Source: an uncultured bacterium (GTDB lineage: Bacteria > Verrucomicrobiota > Kiritimatiellia > CAIKKV01 > CAIYGI01). Taken from it: DNA of 50,792 bases. The notes beneath the pieces were generated by a model. That model saw only the letters and a program-made list of their open reading frames with translations. It was not told the origin of the DNA and made no database searches. The translations under genes were made by a program, and so were the position numbers. Shown here one piece after another: positions 24,553 to 33,474 of this stretch. The DNA is taken from positions 1 through 50,792 of the forward strand of contig CAIYGI010000037.1 in NCBI GenBank assembly GCA_903925685.1, in the 5' to 3' direction. The stretch's first letter is position 1. The number at the start of each line of letters is the position of its first letter.

Positions 24553-25935
24553 TCAGGCGCCGGCCACCTGGATGCCGGAGCGGATCAGCATGGCGTCGGG
24601 GCCATCGTAACCGCGGGAGGGTTTCCATCCGTCGGGCAGGTCGTTGCGCACGATCCTGCGGTTGCTGAAGGCGCAATCGCGCAGATTTTCGCGCAGGCTG
24701 CCGGAGACCACGCCGCCCTTGATCGTCACCGACGGCTGTCCGGCGCGATGGCGGCGGCCGAGTTTGATTTCGCTGCTCCAGGTGAGGGTGCGGGGATTGA
24801 TCAGCAGTGACGAAAAGGTGCGGATTTCCAGCACATCGGGCAGCGTTGCGAACCATTCCGCCCTGCCGCCGCGTCCCAGCGAGACGAGCATGTTGCCGCA
24901 GATGCCGTTGGCGGGGCGGCCCAGATACTGGCCCATGCGGGCGCTGACCAACTGCCTGCGCACCACCCCGTCCTCGATCACGAGGCACCGTTCGGCGGGC
25001 AGTCCCTCGCCCGTGTAGGGAGTGCTTTCCGCCATGGCGGGCAGGAAGGGATCCAGCGCGAGCGTGAGCGCCTCGCCGGCCGGGGCGCGCGGCCCGTCGG
25101 CCACACTGTCGCCGGGCAGCAGATGCGGACCGCGCTCGTACTCGGCGTCGGCCTGCAGCTGGCCGCGCAGTTCGTAAAGCAGCGCCGTGATCGCCTCGGG
25201 GCCGATGACGATGGTCGCCTGGCGGCTGGTCGGAGGCAATTCGGAGCCGGTCAGGGCGCCGGCTTCCTCGGCTACGCGGTCGAAAAAGGCCGGCAGATCG
25301 AGCCCGTCCACATGAGTGGCCTCGACGAGCGGACTGACCTCCTGGACATTCGGCCCGGGCAGTCGTTCGGCCGCGAGTTCGAAATAGACCTCCGACAACG
25401 CGCGCCCGGTGGAGATGCCGGTGGAGCTTTCGAGCCTTTGACGGCGGAAGTTTACATAGGCCTCGGCGCTGTTGATGTGCACCACGCCCAGCCGGGCGGC
25501 TTCGCGGCGGGCGCCGGCGATCAGCCGGGCATGCTCGGCGCCGGGATCGGCGGCGACGGCCGGATCGGACGTCGTCACAGCCGGATAACCCGCGGGCGGC
25601 GCCGACGGCAGTTCCCAGGGCGGATTGTCGACGCCCCGGCTGGCCGCGCAGGCGGCGGCGATCTGCGCGGTCAGATCGGCCATGGGATCGAGCGTCACCA
25701 CCGCCACGCCCTGGCGCACGGGCGCGCCCTGCCGCGTGAAGACCCGCAGCGTGGCGCGGTCGTCCGCGACCTGCCGGGCCTGAAAGACGGTCAAGGCATT
25801 GCCTTCGCCGCCGATCATCAGCGCCTGATGGGAAGCGGCGGTCTCGGTGGTCAGCGTCCAGCCGAAGAGCCCGCTCCCCGGTTGCGCCGCCACTTCCGCC
25901 AGTGCGCGTCGAATATCCTGTATCTCGCAAGCCAT
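24553..25935 (-). CDS. TldE/PmbA-type protease subunit
   Basis: 460 residues from the ATG at 25935 (GCGAGG upstream). TldD/PmbA family without the HExxxH motif: the central helix reads ATIVIGPEAITALLYELRGQ where TldD has HEAFGH, as expected for the non-catalytic TldE partner. Further family features: STGISTGRALSEVYFE, LPAERCLVIEDGVVRRQLVS, NPRTLTWSSEIKLG and SVTIKGGVVSGSLRENLRDC. First gene of the tldE-tldD operon, divergent from the trpB-like gene. Confidence 0.8.
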   Translation of the reverse strand: MACEIQDIRRALAEVAAQPGSGLFGWTLTTETAASHQALMIGGEGNALTVFQARQVADDRATLRVFTRQGAPVRQGVAVVTLDPMADLTAQIAAACAASRGVDNPPWELPSAPPAGYPAVTTSDPAVAADPGAEHARLIAGARREAARLGVVHINSAEAYVNFRRQRLESSTGISTGRALSEVYFELAAERLPGPNVQEVSPLVEATHVDGLDLPAFFDRVAEEAGALTGSELPPTSRQATIVIGPEAITALLYELRGQLQADAEYERGPHLLPGDSVADGPRAPAGEALTLALDPFLPAMAESTPYTGEGLPAERCLVIEDGVVRRQLVSARMGQYLGRPANGICGNMLVSLGRGGRAEWFATLPDVLEIRTFSSLLINPRTLTWSSEIKLGRRHRAGQPSVTIKGGVVSGSLRENLRDCAFSNRRIVRNDLPDGWKPSRGYDGPDAMLIRSGIQVAGA

Positions 25936-26055
25936 GATGTTAACCTCGCTGGGCGTATACTTTACGCTATTCGCCGCGGCAGGCAAAGCGAACAGTAATT
26001 TGCTCTTGCACATAGAAACGCCGTGGAGTAAGTTCCAGCTATCCTTGCTTACGAA

Positions 26056-27441
26056 ATGGGAGTCAAAGTGCAAAACATCAAAGTTTTTCTGAACGAAGAC
26101 GAGATGCCTCGTCAGTGGTACAACATCGCGGCCGATTTCGCCCGCCCCATGCCTCCGCCGGTTGGACCTGACGGCAAGCCGTTGACGCCGGAGATGCTGG
26201 CGCCGGTTTTCCCGATGAACCTGATCGAGCAGGAAATGAGCACCCAGCGCTGGATCGATATTCCGGACGAGGTGCTGCAACTGCTCTGGCAATGGCGCCC
26301 CTCGCCGCTGATGCGGGCCTACCGTCTGGAGCAGGCGCTCAAGACGCCGGCCAAAATTTATTACAAGAACGAGGGCTATTCGCCCCCCGGCAGCCACAAG
26401 CCCAACACGGCCATACCGCAGGCCTACTACAACAAAAAGTTCGGCATCAAACGGCTGGCGACCGAAACCGGCGCCGGACAGTGGGGCTCGGCGCTCGCGA
26501 TGGCCTGCAAGATGATCGGGTTGGAATGCACCGTTTACATGGTGCGCATCAGTTTCGACCAGAAGCCCTTCCGCAAGATCATGATGCAGACCTGGGGCGC
26601 CGAGTGTCTGCCCAGCCCGAGCGACCGCACCGCGACCGGCCGCCGCATCCTGGCCGAGGATCCCAACACCCCGGGCAGTCTGGGGATCGCCATCAGCGAA
26701 GCGATCGAGGACACGGTTCACTCCAAGAACACCCGCTACTCGCTGGGCAGCGTGCTCAATCACGTCTGCCTGCACCAGACGATCATCGGACTCGAAGCCA
26801 AGAAGCAGATGGCCAAGATCGGCGCCTATCCGGACGTGGTCATCGGCTGCGCCGGGGGCGGCTCGAATTTCGCCGGGCTGGCCTTCCCCTTCGTGTCCGA
26901 CAAAATGGCCGGACGCAATCAGCTCCGTTTCATCGCCGTCGAACCGGCGGCCTGCCCGAAGATGACCCGCGGCAAGTTCGTCTACGATTCGGGCGATGTA
27001 GCGATGATGACGCCGTTGCTGCCGATGTACAGCCTGGGCCACGCCTTCGTCCCCAAACCGATTCACGCCGGCGGTTTGCGCTACCATGGCATGGCGCCGC
27101 TGGTCAGCCACCTGCTGCGCGAAAAGCTGATCGAAGCCCGCGCCGTGCAGCAGCTCGAGTGCTACCGCGCCGCGCTGCTCTGGGCGCACACGGAAGGCTA
27201 CATTCCCGCGCCCGAGACAGCGCACGCCATCGCGGTGGCCATTCAGGAGGCCAATCGCGCGAAGGAAGAGGGCAAGGAACGGACCATTCTGTTGAACTGG
27301 TCGGGCCACGGGCTGATGGACCTCAGCGGTTACGACGCCTACCTGCAAGGCAAACTGCGCGACTACGTGCTGCCCGAGCAGGATCTGCAGGCTTCCCTGG
27401 CCAGCATCGCCGACCTGCCCAAACCTCCGGCGCTGGTGTAA
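26056..27441 (+). CDS. trpB: TrpB2-type tryptophan synthase beta chain
   Basis: 461 residues, longer than TrpB1 (about 400), as expected for the TrpB2 group. It joins indole and serine to make tryptophan using PLP. Motifs: PLP-lysine in [22 protein letters not shown], phosphate-binding [16 protein letters not shown], and the N-terminal [20 protein letters not shown]. No trpA or other trp genes are adjacent; TrpB2 enzymes often act alone as indole-salvage enzymes. The start at 26056 precedes [19 protein letters not shown]. Divergent from tldE. Confidence 0.92.
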   Translation: MGVKVQNIKVFLNEDEMPRQWYNIAADFARPMPPPVGPDGKPLTPEMLAPVFPMNLIEQEMSTQRWIDIPDEVLQLLWQWRPSPLMRAYRLEQALKTPAKIYYKNEGYSPPGSHKPNTAIPQAYYNKKFGIKRLATETGAGQWGSALAMACKMIGLECTVYMVRISFDQKPFRKIMMQTWGAECLPSPSDRTATGRRILAEDPNTPGSLGIAISEAIEDTVHSKNTRYSLGSVLNHVCLHQTIIGLEAKKQMAKIGAYPDVVIGCAGGGSNFAGLAFPFVSDKMAGRNQLRFIAVEPAACPKMTRGKFVYDSGDVAMMTPLLPMYSLGHAFVPKPIHAGGLRYHGMAPLVSHLLREKLIEARAVQQLECYRAALLWAHTEGYIPAPETAHAIAVAIQEANRAKEEGKERTILLNWSGHGLMDLSGYDAYLQGKLRDYVLPEQDLQASLASIADLPKPPALV

Positions 27442-27460
27442 TGTCCACGGAATAAACGCC

Positions 27461-27916
27461 ATGCGTTGCCCTCGTTGCGGTCACTTGGAAGATAAGGTTC
27501 TCGACAGCCGCACCTCGCGGAGCGGCGATCTAATCCGTCGCCGCCGCGCCTGTCTGGGCTGCAATCATCGCTTCACCACCCGCGAAGAGGTTGTCCGCGC
27601 CCGTTTGAACGTGATCAAACGCGACGGCCGGCGGGAAACCTTCGAACGCGACAAACTGGTCAACGGCGTCCAGCGCGCCTGCGAAAAACGCCCCGTCAGC
27701 GCGGAGCAGATCGAAACCTTCGTGGACAACCTGGTCGCCGAAATCGAGAACGATTTCGAACTCGAGGTTCCGAGCGAAAAGATCGGCGAGAAGGTCATGG
27801 CGAGCCTGGAGAACCTCGACGAAGTCGCCTATGTGCGTTTCGCCTCGGTCTACCGCCGTTTCAAGGACGTGAACCAATTCATCAACGCCATCCGCGGGCT
27901 GGTGAGCCGCGTATGA
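27461..27916 (+). CDS. nrdR: Transcriptional repressor NrdR
   Basis: 151 residues, standard length. The N-terminal zinc ribbon has CPRCGH (4 residues in) and CLGCNHRFTTRE; an ATP-cone domain follows (VIKRDGRRETFERDKLVNGV, EVPSEKIGEKVMASLENLDE, VAYVRFASVYRRFKDV). It represses ribonucleotide reductase genes when dATP is bound. It sits 19 bp after the trpB-like gene and overlaps the next gene by 4 bp (ATGA). Confidence 0.97.
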   Translation: MRCPRCGHLEDKVLDSRTSRSGDLIRRRRACLGCNHRFTTREEVVRARLNVIKRDGRRETFERDKLVNGVQRACEKRPVSAEQIETFVDNLVAEIENDFELEVPSEKIGEKVMASLENLDEVAYVRFASVYRRFKDVNQFINAIRGLVSRV

Positions 27917-28560
27917 TCTGGAATGCCTCCCAACCGGCGGCGACCGCGGAAACGCTGGAGCCGCCCGTCCGCGAAGCGCTGTCGCGCGGACTGGATGCCG
28001 CGCTCTCGCCCGCCGCGCCGATCGAGGAGATCGTCCACAGCGTCGCCGCCTGGCTGCACGACCACCGCCGCGCTTCCGCTGCGCGCCCGCCGGCGCGCGA
28101 AGAACTCAGCCTGCTCACCGCCCAGGCTCTGCATGCCGTCGGGCATCCACTGTGCGCCCGCCGGATGGCGCTGGTCGGCAGCGGGCTGGTGCGCTCCTCG
28201 GTCTGGGCCTTTGCCGCGGGCGGCACCGTCTGGACGCTCGATCTCGCGCCGCTCGTGAGTAAGCCCGCCGATCGCTACGAACTGCCCTTCCTGGTCCTGC
28301 TGCGCACCACGCTGCGCCACCTGGCCTCCATCTGGCCCAACAACGGCGCCCCGCTTGTTCTCGGCCTTCGCCATCTGCGCGCCACGGTGGAAATGTTGCT
28401 TGGACCGCAGGCCACGCGCCGCGAAAAAGACCGCCTGGCGCGCGACATCCGCGTCTTTGTCGCCCAGGCCGCGGCAGCAGACGGCGCGCGCCCGGTCACT
28501 TGCGTGGTTCTCGATCCCGTACACACGCCGTCATTCAAAAGTAAAGGATGCCAAGCATGA
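27913..28560 (+). CDS. Hypothetical protein between nrdR and purC
   Basis: 215 residues, alanine- and arginine-rich, no family recognised. No signal peptide or clear membrane helix. An N-terminal helical region (REALSRGLDAALSPAAPIEE) is followed by a more mixed region (SSVWAFAAGGTVWTLDLAPL) and a long helix (LRHLRATVEMLLGPQATRRE). It overlaps nrdR and purC by 4 bp each (ATGA), so translation is coupled on both sides and the gene is real. Role unknown; the position suggests an accessory function in nucleotide metabolism. Confidence 0.7.
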   Translation: MIWNASQPAATAETLEPPVREALSRGLDAALSPAAPIEEIVHSVAAWLHDHRRASAARPPAREELSLLTAQALHAVGHPLCARRMALVGSGLVRSSVWAFAAGGTVWTLDLAPLVSKPADRYELPFLVLLRTTLRHLASIWPNNGAPLVLGLRHLRATVEMLLGPQATRREKDRLARDIRVFVAQAAAADGARPVTCVVLDPVHTPSFKSKGCQA

Positions 28561-29522
28561 TAGACTCCACGCGACTGCGTGAAGAACTGCCCAACACCCT
28601 CGACACGACCGACTTTCCCAGACTGGGCGAACGGCGTCCCGGAAAAGTGCGCGACAGTTATCTGCAGCCGGGGCGGCGCCTGCTGGTCACCACCGACCGC
28701 GTATCGGCGTTCGACGTCATCCTCGGCTCCATTCCGTTCAAGGGACAGGTGTTGAACCAGTTGGCCGCCTTCTGGTTCGAAAAAACGCGGGACATCGTTC
28801 CCAACCATGTCATCAGCGTCCCCGACCCCAACGTGATGGTGGTCCGCGAGTGCGAACAATTGCCCTTGGAATTCATCGTGCGCGGCTACATCACCGGCGT
28901 CACCAAGACCTCGGCCTGGTTCAACTACGAACGCGGCGCGCGCGATTTCTGCGGCCATCGCCTGCCTGAGGGGCTTAAAAAAGACCAGCGGCTTGCGCAG
29001 CCCATTCTGACGCCAACCACCAAGCACGAGGTGCATGACCGCCCTATCGGACGCGACGAGGCCATCTCCGAGCGCCTGATCGACGCCGCCACCTTCGACG
29101 AAGCCGCCGCCATCTGCTTCCGTCTCTTCAAAGCAGGCGTCCGCCACGCCGCCGGGCAGGGACTGATCCTGGTCGACACCAAGTACGAGATCGGACGTCT
29201 CGATGGCCGCCTGGTGATCTCGGACGAAATCCATACCCCGGACTCCTCGCGCTACTGGTTCAGAGACACATATGCAGAGCGCTTCGCCGCCGGCCAGGAA
29301 CAGCGTAAACTGGACAAGGAGTATGTTCGCGAGTGGCTGGTGTCACAGGGATTCCGCGGCGATGGCACCCCCCCGCCGCTGCCCGACGCGATTCGCATCG
29401 AGGCCGCCCGGCGCTACATTCAAGCCTTTGAGTTGCTGACGGGGCAGCCCTTCGTGCCGCCCTCGGAACCAGCCGCCACCCGCATCCCAAAAAACCTTCG
29501 GAAAGCCGGCTTAACGATATAA
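28557..29522 (+). CDS. purC: SAICAR synthase
   Basis: 321 residues, the longer (yeast Ade1-like) form. It ligates aspartate to CAIR with ATP in purine synthesis. Motifs: RPGKVRDSYLQPGRRLLVTT, DRVSAFDVILGSIPFKGQVL, PLEFIVRGYITG, GLILVDTKYEIG and SDEIHTPDSSRYW, with a C-terminal KEYVREWLVSQGF tail. I used the ATG at 28557, which overlaps the upstream stop and has AAGGA at 9 nt spacing, rather than the ATG at 28548. Confidence 0.96.
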   Translation: MIDSTRLREELPNTLDTTDFPRLGERRPGKVRDSYLQPGRRLLVTTDRVSAFDVILGSIPFKGQVLNQLAAFWFEKTRDIVPNHVISVPDPNVMVVRECEQLPLEFIVRGYITGVTKTSAWFNYERGARDFCGHRLPEGLKKDQRLAQPILTPTTKHEVHDRPIGRDEAISERLIDAATFDEAAAICFRLFKAGVRHAAGQGLILVDTKYEIGRLDGRLVISDEIHTPDSSRYWFRDTYAERFAAGQEQRKLDKEYVREWLVSQGFRGDGTPPPLPDAIRIEAARRYIQAFELLTGQPFVPPSEPAATRIPKNLRKAGLTI

Positions 29523-29528
29523 ACGGAA

Positions 29529-29552
29529 GAGCCCGATCCAAGGATCGGGCTC
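29529..29552. terminator. Bidirectional hairpin terminator after purC
   Basis: A perfect 11-bp stem (GAGCCCGATCC / GGATCGGGCTC) separated by AA, 7 bp after the purC stop and before the convergent YkgJ-like gene. No strong U-tract follows on the plus strand, so it may act as a bidirectional or processing stem. Confidence 0.7.
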
Positions 29553-29633
29553 CCGCCACTCGGTCAGAAGCATGGGATTTATTGGCTCATTAAGCCATCC
29601 TTTATCGCTTCCAACCTCAGGTCGAGAACACGG

Positions 29634-29981
29634 TTACTTATTCGCCCCTTGCCCGGCTTGCGGCCATGAGTAGCCGCAGGGGCTGTTCGGCGCGATCAGG
29701 TCGCGGTCGGCGATGTCCCGGGGATCGATCGGGAAGTTGCTGCAATTCGGAGGGCGATGTTTGTAGAGCCTGCAAGCCGGCAGTCCATTGTCCTCGAAAA
29801 AGTGGATGCAGCGCACGAATAACCGGCAACAGGCGCCGCAGCGCCGGCACTCGCCCGAACGCATGGCCAGACTGTCGCGCACATATCCGGGACGGCAGAC
29901 ATTCCAGAAGAGCCGGCGCGGGGTACCCCAGAGAAGAATCAATTTATTCCGCACTCGCGTGATAACTTCGGATAAGCTCAT
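29634..29981 (-). CDS. YkgJ-family cysteine-cluster protein
   Basis: 115 residues. The CxxCxxCC-type metal site is CRRCGACCRLF, with further ligands in CIHFFEDNGLPACRLYKHRP, CSNFPIDPRD and the C-terminal SPCGYSW. YkgJ-family proteins bind zinc or Fe-S; many are uncharacterised. It has a basic N-terminal helix (VITRVRNKLILLWG) ahead of the cluster. Convergent with purC. Confidence 0.85.
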   Translation of the reverse strand: MSLSEVITRVRNKLILLWGTPRRLFWNVCRPGYVRDSLAMRSGECRRCGACCRLFVRCIHFFEDNGLPACRLYKHRPPNCSNFPIDPRDIADRDLIAPNSPCGYSWPQAGQGANK

Positions 29982-30189
29982 AATTTATCTAACAAAACCC
30001 GAAAACCGGACGATTTGCCGCCGATACCAGGGCTTCGATGTCGCTCCTTGCGTAAGAAGAAGAGCATAAGTCTAAAAAGGTGTCAACCCGTTGCTTCCCG
30101 GGAAGTCCAGACGGCCCTTGACGGATACGCCCCGTTCCGCCTACATATGTGTCCGACGAACGGTTCTTTTGTCCCGGCGTCGAACAACC

Positions 30190-31233
30190 ATGGACCATGC
30201 CATTTACGGACGAGTGTTACAGGGCGAGGCCGCGCAATTGGACTCCGCCCTGCAACGGTTCCAAAACCAACCGGTGGATTGGGAATGGATGCCCGTGCAA
30301 TCATCGGAACCGGACCGGCGCACAACCATCGGCGCCGCCGTCAACGTCACCGGTCCCGGCACCTATTTCCGGCGCGCCCAGCGCACGCTATACTTCGAAC
30401 CGACAACCAAGGAAGGCTGGTGGTTCGACCGCACCGACCTTCCCGAATCACTGCCAATCCGCGTTACCGCGGCCAACGTCTGGACCACCCAGCGTAACAT
30501 CGTGCTTTGCAGCGGCTCCCCGCACAACTACATGCGCATGGTCGAACACATCGTGGCGCTCAAACGCGGTCTCTCCATCGACAATCTGATGATTCGCATG
30601 AATTCCGGCGATCCGCCCCTTTTCGAACGCGGCAGCCTCGATCTGGTTGAAGCTTTCGACCGGGCAGGGCTGCAAATGCTCGACCAGCCGGCCAGCTATG
30701 TCACCGTGCGCCAGCCGGTCTCCATTGCGGGCCCCCGCGGCAGCTTTCTGATCGTGCGCCCCTGTACCGCCGCGCGCGCCACCCTTGACCTGGATGTGGC
30801 GGTGGATTTTCAAACGGCGATCCGCCAGCAGCGGCTGCGCATCCGGCTGACACCGGAAACCGCCCGTTACGGCGCGCCGGCCCGGACCAACTGCACCTAC
30901 CTGCAGATGCTGCTCGCGCGCAGCGCCGGCACTTTGTTTGCCGATACACGCAACATGGGCTACACAAACAAGAACATATTGATCGCCGGCCGCCATGGCT
31001 ACGTCAATCAGCCGCGCATGGAGCACAACGGCAAGGCCCTGGAAGCGGTCTGGCACCGCACGATTCTCGACCTCCTGGCCGCAATCGCATTAATCGACGG
31101 CGGCCGCTTCGTTGGCGAGGTCTGGTCCTACAAATCCGGGCATTCCCTGGACGTAAATCTCGTGCGGCACCTCGACTGGCATGATCTGCTGACCCCCTTC
31201 CATCCGACCGAATCGAACCGGACAACACCGTGA
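30190..31233 (+). CDS. lpxC: UDP-3-O-acyl-N-acetylglucosamine deacetylase
   Basis: 347 residues from the ATG at 30190 (MDHAIYGRVL). It deacetylates UDP-3-O-acyl-GlcNAc, the committed step of lipid A synthesis. The zinc His residues lie in RMVEHIVAL and KSGHSLDVNL; an Asp is in SLDVNLVRHLDW. It is a divergent LpxC: the usual start (QRTL...SG.GLH.G) is replaced by FQNQPVDWEWMP, and the RRAQRTLYFEP region is atypical. The overlap with the glycogen synthase gene (GTGA at 31230-31233) couples the two. No clear ribosome binding site is seen at 30190. Confidence 0.75.
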   Translation: MDHAIYGRVLQGEAAQLDSALQRFQNQPVDWEWMPVQSSEPDRRTTIGAAVNVTGPGTYFRRAQRTLYFEPTTKEGWWFDRTDLPESLPIRVTAANVWTTQRNIVLCSGSPHNYMRMVEHIVALKRGLSIDNLMIRMNSGDPPLFERGSLDLVEAFDRAGLQMLDQPASYVTVRQPVSIAGPRGSFLIVRPCTAARATLDLDVAVDFQTAIRQQRLRIRLTPETARYGAPARTNCTYLQMLLARSAGTLFADTRNMGYTNKNILIAGRHGYVNQPRMEHNGKALEAVWHRTILDLLAAIALIDGGRFVGEVWSYKSGHSLDVNLVRHLDWHDLLTPFHPTESNRTTP

Positions 31234-33059
31234 GCGACCGTTCGCACAGACACCCGACCGGGGAACGCTTCACAGAGCCGATGCTCTTCGAAGTGGCCTG
31301 GGAGACCTGTCAACAGGTGGGCGGCATCTACACGGTGCTCCGATCCAAGACTCCGTTTGCGGTCCGTAACTGGGGCGACCGTTATTGCCTGATCGGTCCC
31401 TACATGCCGGACACCACTCCCGCCGAATTCGAGGAGTGCCCCGCCGATGGCCCCTTTGCCGCCATCGTCCGGCGGCTGCACGAGCAGGGCATCGAAGTTC
31501 ATCACGGACGCTGGCTGATCACCGGACGTCCGCGCTGCCTGCTGATCGATCCGCGGACGCAGTTGAACCGTTTGAACGAGATCGCGTACCGCCTCTGGGA
31601 ACACCACCACATCGCCACCGTGGCGGCGGATGAACTGCTCAAGCTGGCGCAAGCCTTCGGCTACGGGGTCGAACAAATTTTCCGCACGGTGGTCGACCTG
31701 ATGGCGCCCGGCGTAACCGCAATCGGCCACTTCCACGAATGGATGGCAGGCACCTGCATTCCTGAACTGCGCCGCGACAATCTGCCCCTGGCAATCGTCT
31801 TCACCACCCACGCCACCTTGCTGGGACGCTATCTGGCGATGCACGACCCGTGGTTCTACGACCATGTGCCGTTCGTGGACTGGATGGCCAATGCCCGCCG
31901 TTTCAACATCGAAACCCAGGTCTCCCTAGAACGCGCCGCCGCGCATGGCGCCCATGTTTTCACCACCGTGAGCGACATCACCGCCTACGAGTGCGAACAT
32001 CTGCTGGGACGGGCGCCGGACATCCTGCTGCCCAACGGCTTGAACATCGAACGCTTCGTGGCCCTGCACGAATTCCAGAACCTGCACCGGCAGTACAAGG
32101 AGGCGATCAACCAGTTCGTGATCGCGCACTTTTTCCCCAGCTACTCGTTCGATCTCGACAGCACGATCTACTGCTTCATCTCCGGCCGTTACGAGTACCG
32201 CAACAAGGGCTTCGACATGACCATCGAGGCCATGGCGCGCCTGAACTGGCGGATGAAGCAGGCGCGCATCAATCGCACGGTGGTCTTTTTCATCGTCACC
32301 AAGCGCCCCATCCGCTCGCTGAACACCGAGGCGCTGCACCGGCGCGCGATGATGGGCGAAATGCGCGACAACTGCGAGGCCATCAAACAGCAGTTGGGCG
32401 ACCGCCTGTTCACCTCCACCGCCATGGGCCAGACCCCGCGCTACGACGACCTGGTGGACGACTACTGGAAACTGCGGCTGCGCCGCATGATCCATGCCTG
32501 GCACTCGAACAAATTGCCGACCATCGTCACGCACGACCTGGAGGACGAGGGCCACGACGAGATCCTGAACCAGTTGCGGAGCACGCATCTTTTCAATGCG
32601 GCGGACGATCCGGTCAAGGTCGTCTACCATCCCGAATTCGTCTCCGCCAACGACCCGCTCTTCGCGCTCGATTACGATCAGTTTGTGCGCGGCTGCCACA
32701 TCGGCATCTTCCCGAGCGCCTACGAGCCCTGGGGCTACGCTCCGCTGGAATGCACGGCGCTCGGCCTGCCTTCCGTGACCAGCGACCTCTCGGGTTTCGG
32801 CACATATCTGCTGCGCAACATGCCGGATCACGAACAAAACGGCCTCTATGTCATCCGCCGCCGCTACACCGCCTACGATGCCGCCGTCAATCAACTCTCA
32901 GACCGGCTCTTCGACTTCCTCTCGATGGGTCGCCGCGACCGCATTGCCCTTCGCAACCGCGCGGAGAGTTGCGCCGAACATTTCGACTGGGGAAGCCTGG
33001 GCCGGCATTACACCGCCGCCCATCAACTTGCGCTCAAGCGCGTGAAGGAGCTGCCATGA
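31230..33059 (+). CDS. GT3-family (eukaryotic-type) glycogen synthase
   Basis: 609 residues. Family GT3 is the fungal/animal glycogen synthase, distinct from bacterial GlgA (GT5). Motifs: QVGGIYTVLRSKT, TAIGHFHEWMAGT, FTTHATLLGRYLA, VSDITAYECEHLLGRAPD, LPNGLNIERF, FISGRYEYRNKGFD, and FPSAYEPWGYAPLECTALGL with SVTSDLSGFG, where Glu residues bind the sugar nucleotide. It would extend glycogen from UDP-glucose in the cytoplasm. The long N-terminal regulatory tail of eukaryotic enzymes is missing. GTG start chosen by overlap with lpxC; an in-frame ATG at 31281 is the alternative. Confidence 0.93.
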   Translation: MSDRSHRHPTGERFTEPMLFEVAWETCQQVGGIYTVLRSKTPFAVRNWGDRYCLIGPYMPDTTPAEFEECPADGPFAAIVRRLHEQGIEVHHGRWLITGRPRCLLIDPRTQLNRLNEIAYRLWEHHHIATVAADELLKLAQAFGYGVEQIFRTVVDLMAPGVTAIGHFHEWMAGTCIPELRRDNLPLAIVFTTHATLLGRYLAMHDPWFYDHVPFVDWMANARRFNIETQVSLERAAAHGAHVFTTVSDITAYECEHLLGRAPDILLPNGLNIERFVALHEFQNLHRQYKEAINQFVIAHFFPSYSFDLDSTIYCFISGRYEYRNKGFDMTIEAMARLNWRMKQARINRTVVFFIVTKRPIRSLNTEALHRRAMMGEMRDNCEAIKQQLGDRLFTSTAMGQTPRYDDLVDDYWKLRLRRMIHAWHSNKLPTIVTHDLEDEGHDEILNQLRSTHLFNAADDPVKVVYHPEFVSANDPLFALDYDQFVRGCHIGIFPSAYEPWGYAPLECTALGLPSVTSDLSGFGTYLLRNMPDHEQNGLYVIRRRYTAYDAAVNQLSDRLFDFLSMGRRDRIALRNRAESCAEHFDWGSLGRHYTAAHQLALKRVKELP

Positions 33060-33418
33060 ATATGAATCGAATCCGAGTCCGTTCCATTTTCCTGCTCATC
33101 GCCCTGTCCGTCGCCGCCGCGCCCATTCCCGCTCGCGCGGCCGACGCCTCCGATAAGAAAGTCGAGGGCACGGTGCAGGCGATCACCGTTAACAACGAAA
33201 AGGATTTCACGATCAACGGCAAAACCTATCCGATGGAGCAACTGGCCCGCCGCCTAAAGTCGGCCGGCGCCAAGGCCGACAGCGAAATCCGCGTGCAGAT
33301 TCCCAGGGATACGCCGGTGGCGACACTGACGAAGCTTTCCACCCTCCTGATGCAGGCCGGCTACGTCAAGTTCATCTTCGTCAAACCGCGCCACGCCGAA
33401 TCCATCCCCGGAAAATAA
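33056..33418 (+). CDS. Exported ExbD-like periplasmic-domain protein
   Basis: 120 residues, with an ATG overlapping the glycogen synthase stop (ATGA at 33056-33059). Signal peptide: basic NRIRVRS, hydrophobic core IFLLIALSVAAAP, cleavage near ARAADA. The mature part (about 40-110) resembles the periplasmic domain of ExbD/TolR: FTINGKTYPMEQLARRLKSA, RVQIPRDTPVATLTKLSTLL, QAGYVKFIFVKP. No ExbD transmembrane anchor or ExbB gene is present, so it is a soluble ExbD-like protein of unknown role. Confidence 0.65.
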   Translation: MNMNRIRVRSIFLLIALSVAAAPIPARAADASDKKVEGTVQAITVNNEKDFTINGKTYPMEQLARRLKSAGAKADSEIRVQIPRDTPVATLTKLSTLLMQAGYVKFIFVKPRHAESIPGK

Positions 33419-33474
33419 TTCCCCAGTCCATTCCAATCTCCATCCTTTGCCACGGTCTCGCCAAAAGGAACCCC

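Noticed and set aside
22940-25930. 996-residue minus-strand frame covering tldD and part of tldE
   Set aside because: The upstream ~460 residues are an out-of-frame reading of tldE. The true tldD start is the ATG at 24541.
24553-27462. 969-residue minus-strand frame extending across the trpB-like gene
   Set aside because: Only the C-terminal 460 residues (from 25935) match TldE; the rest is antisense to trpB.
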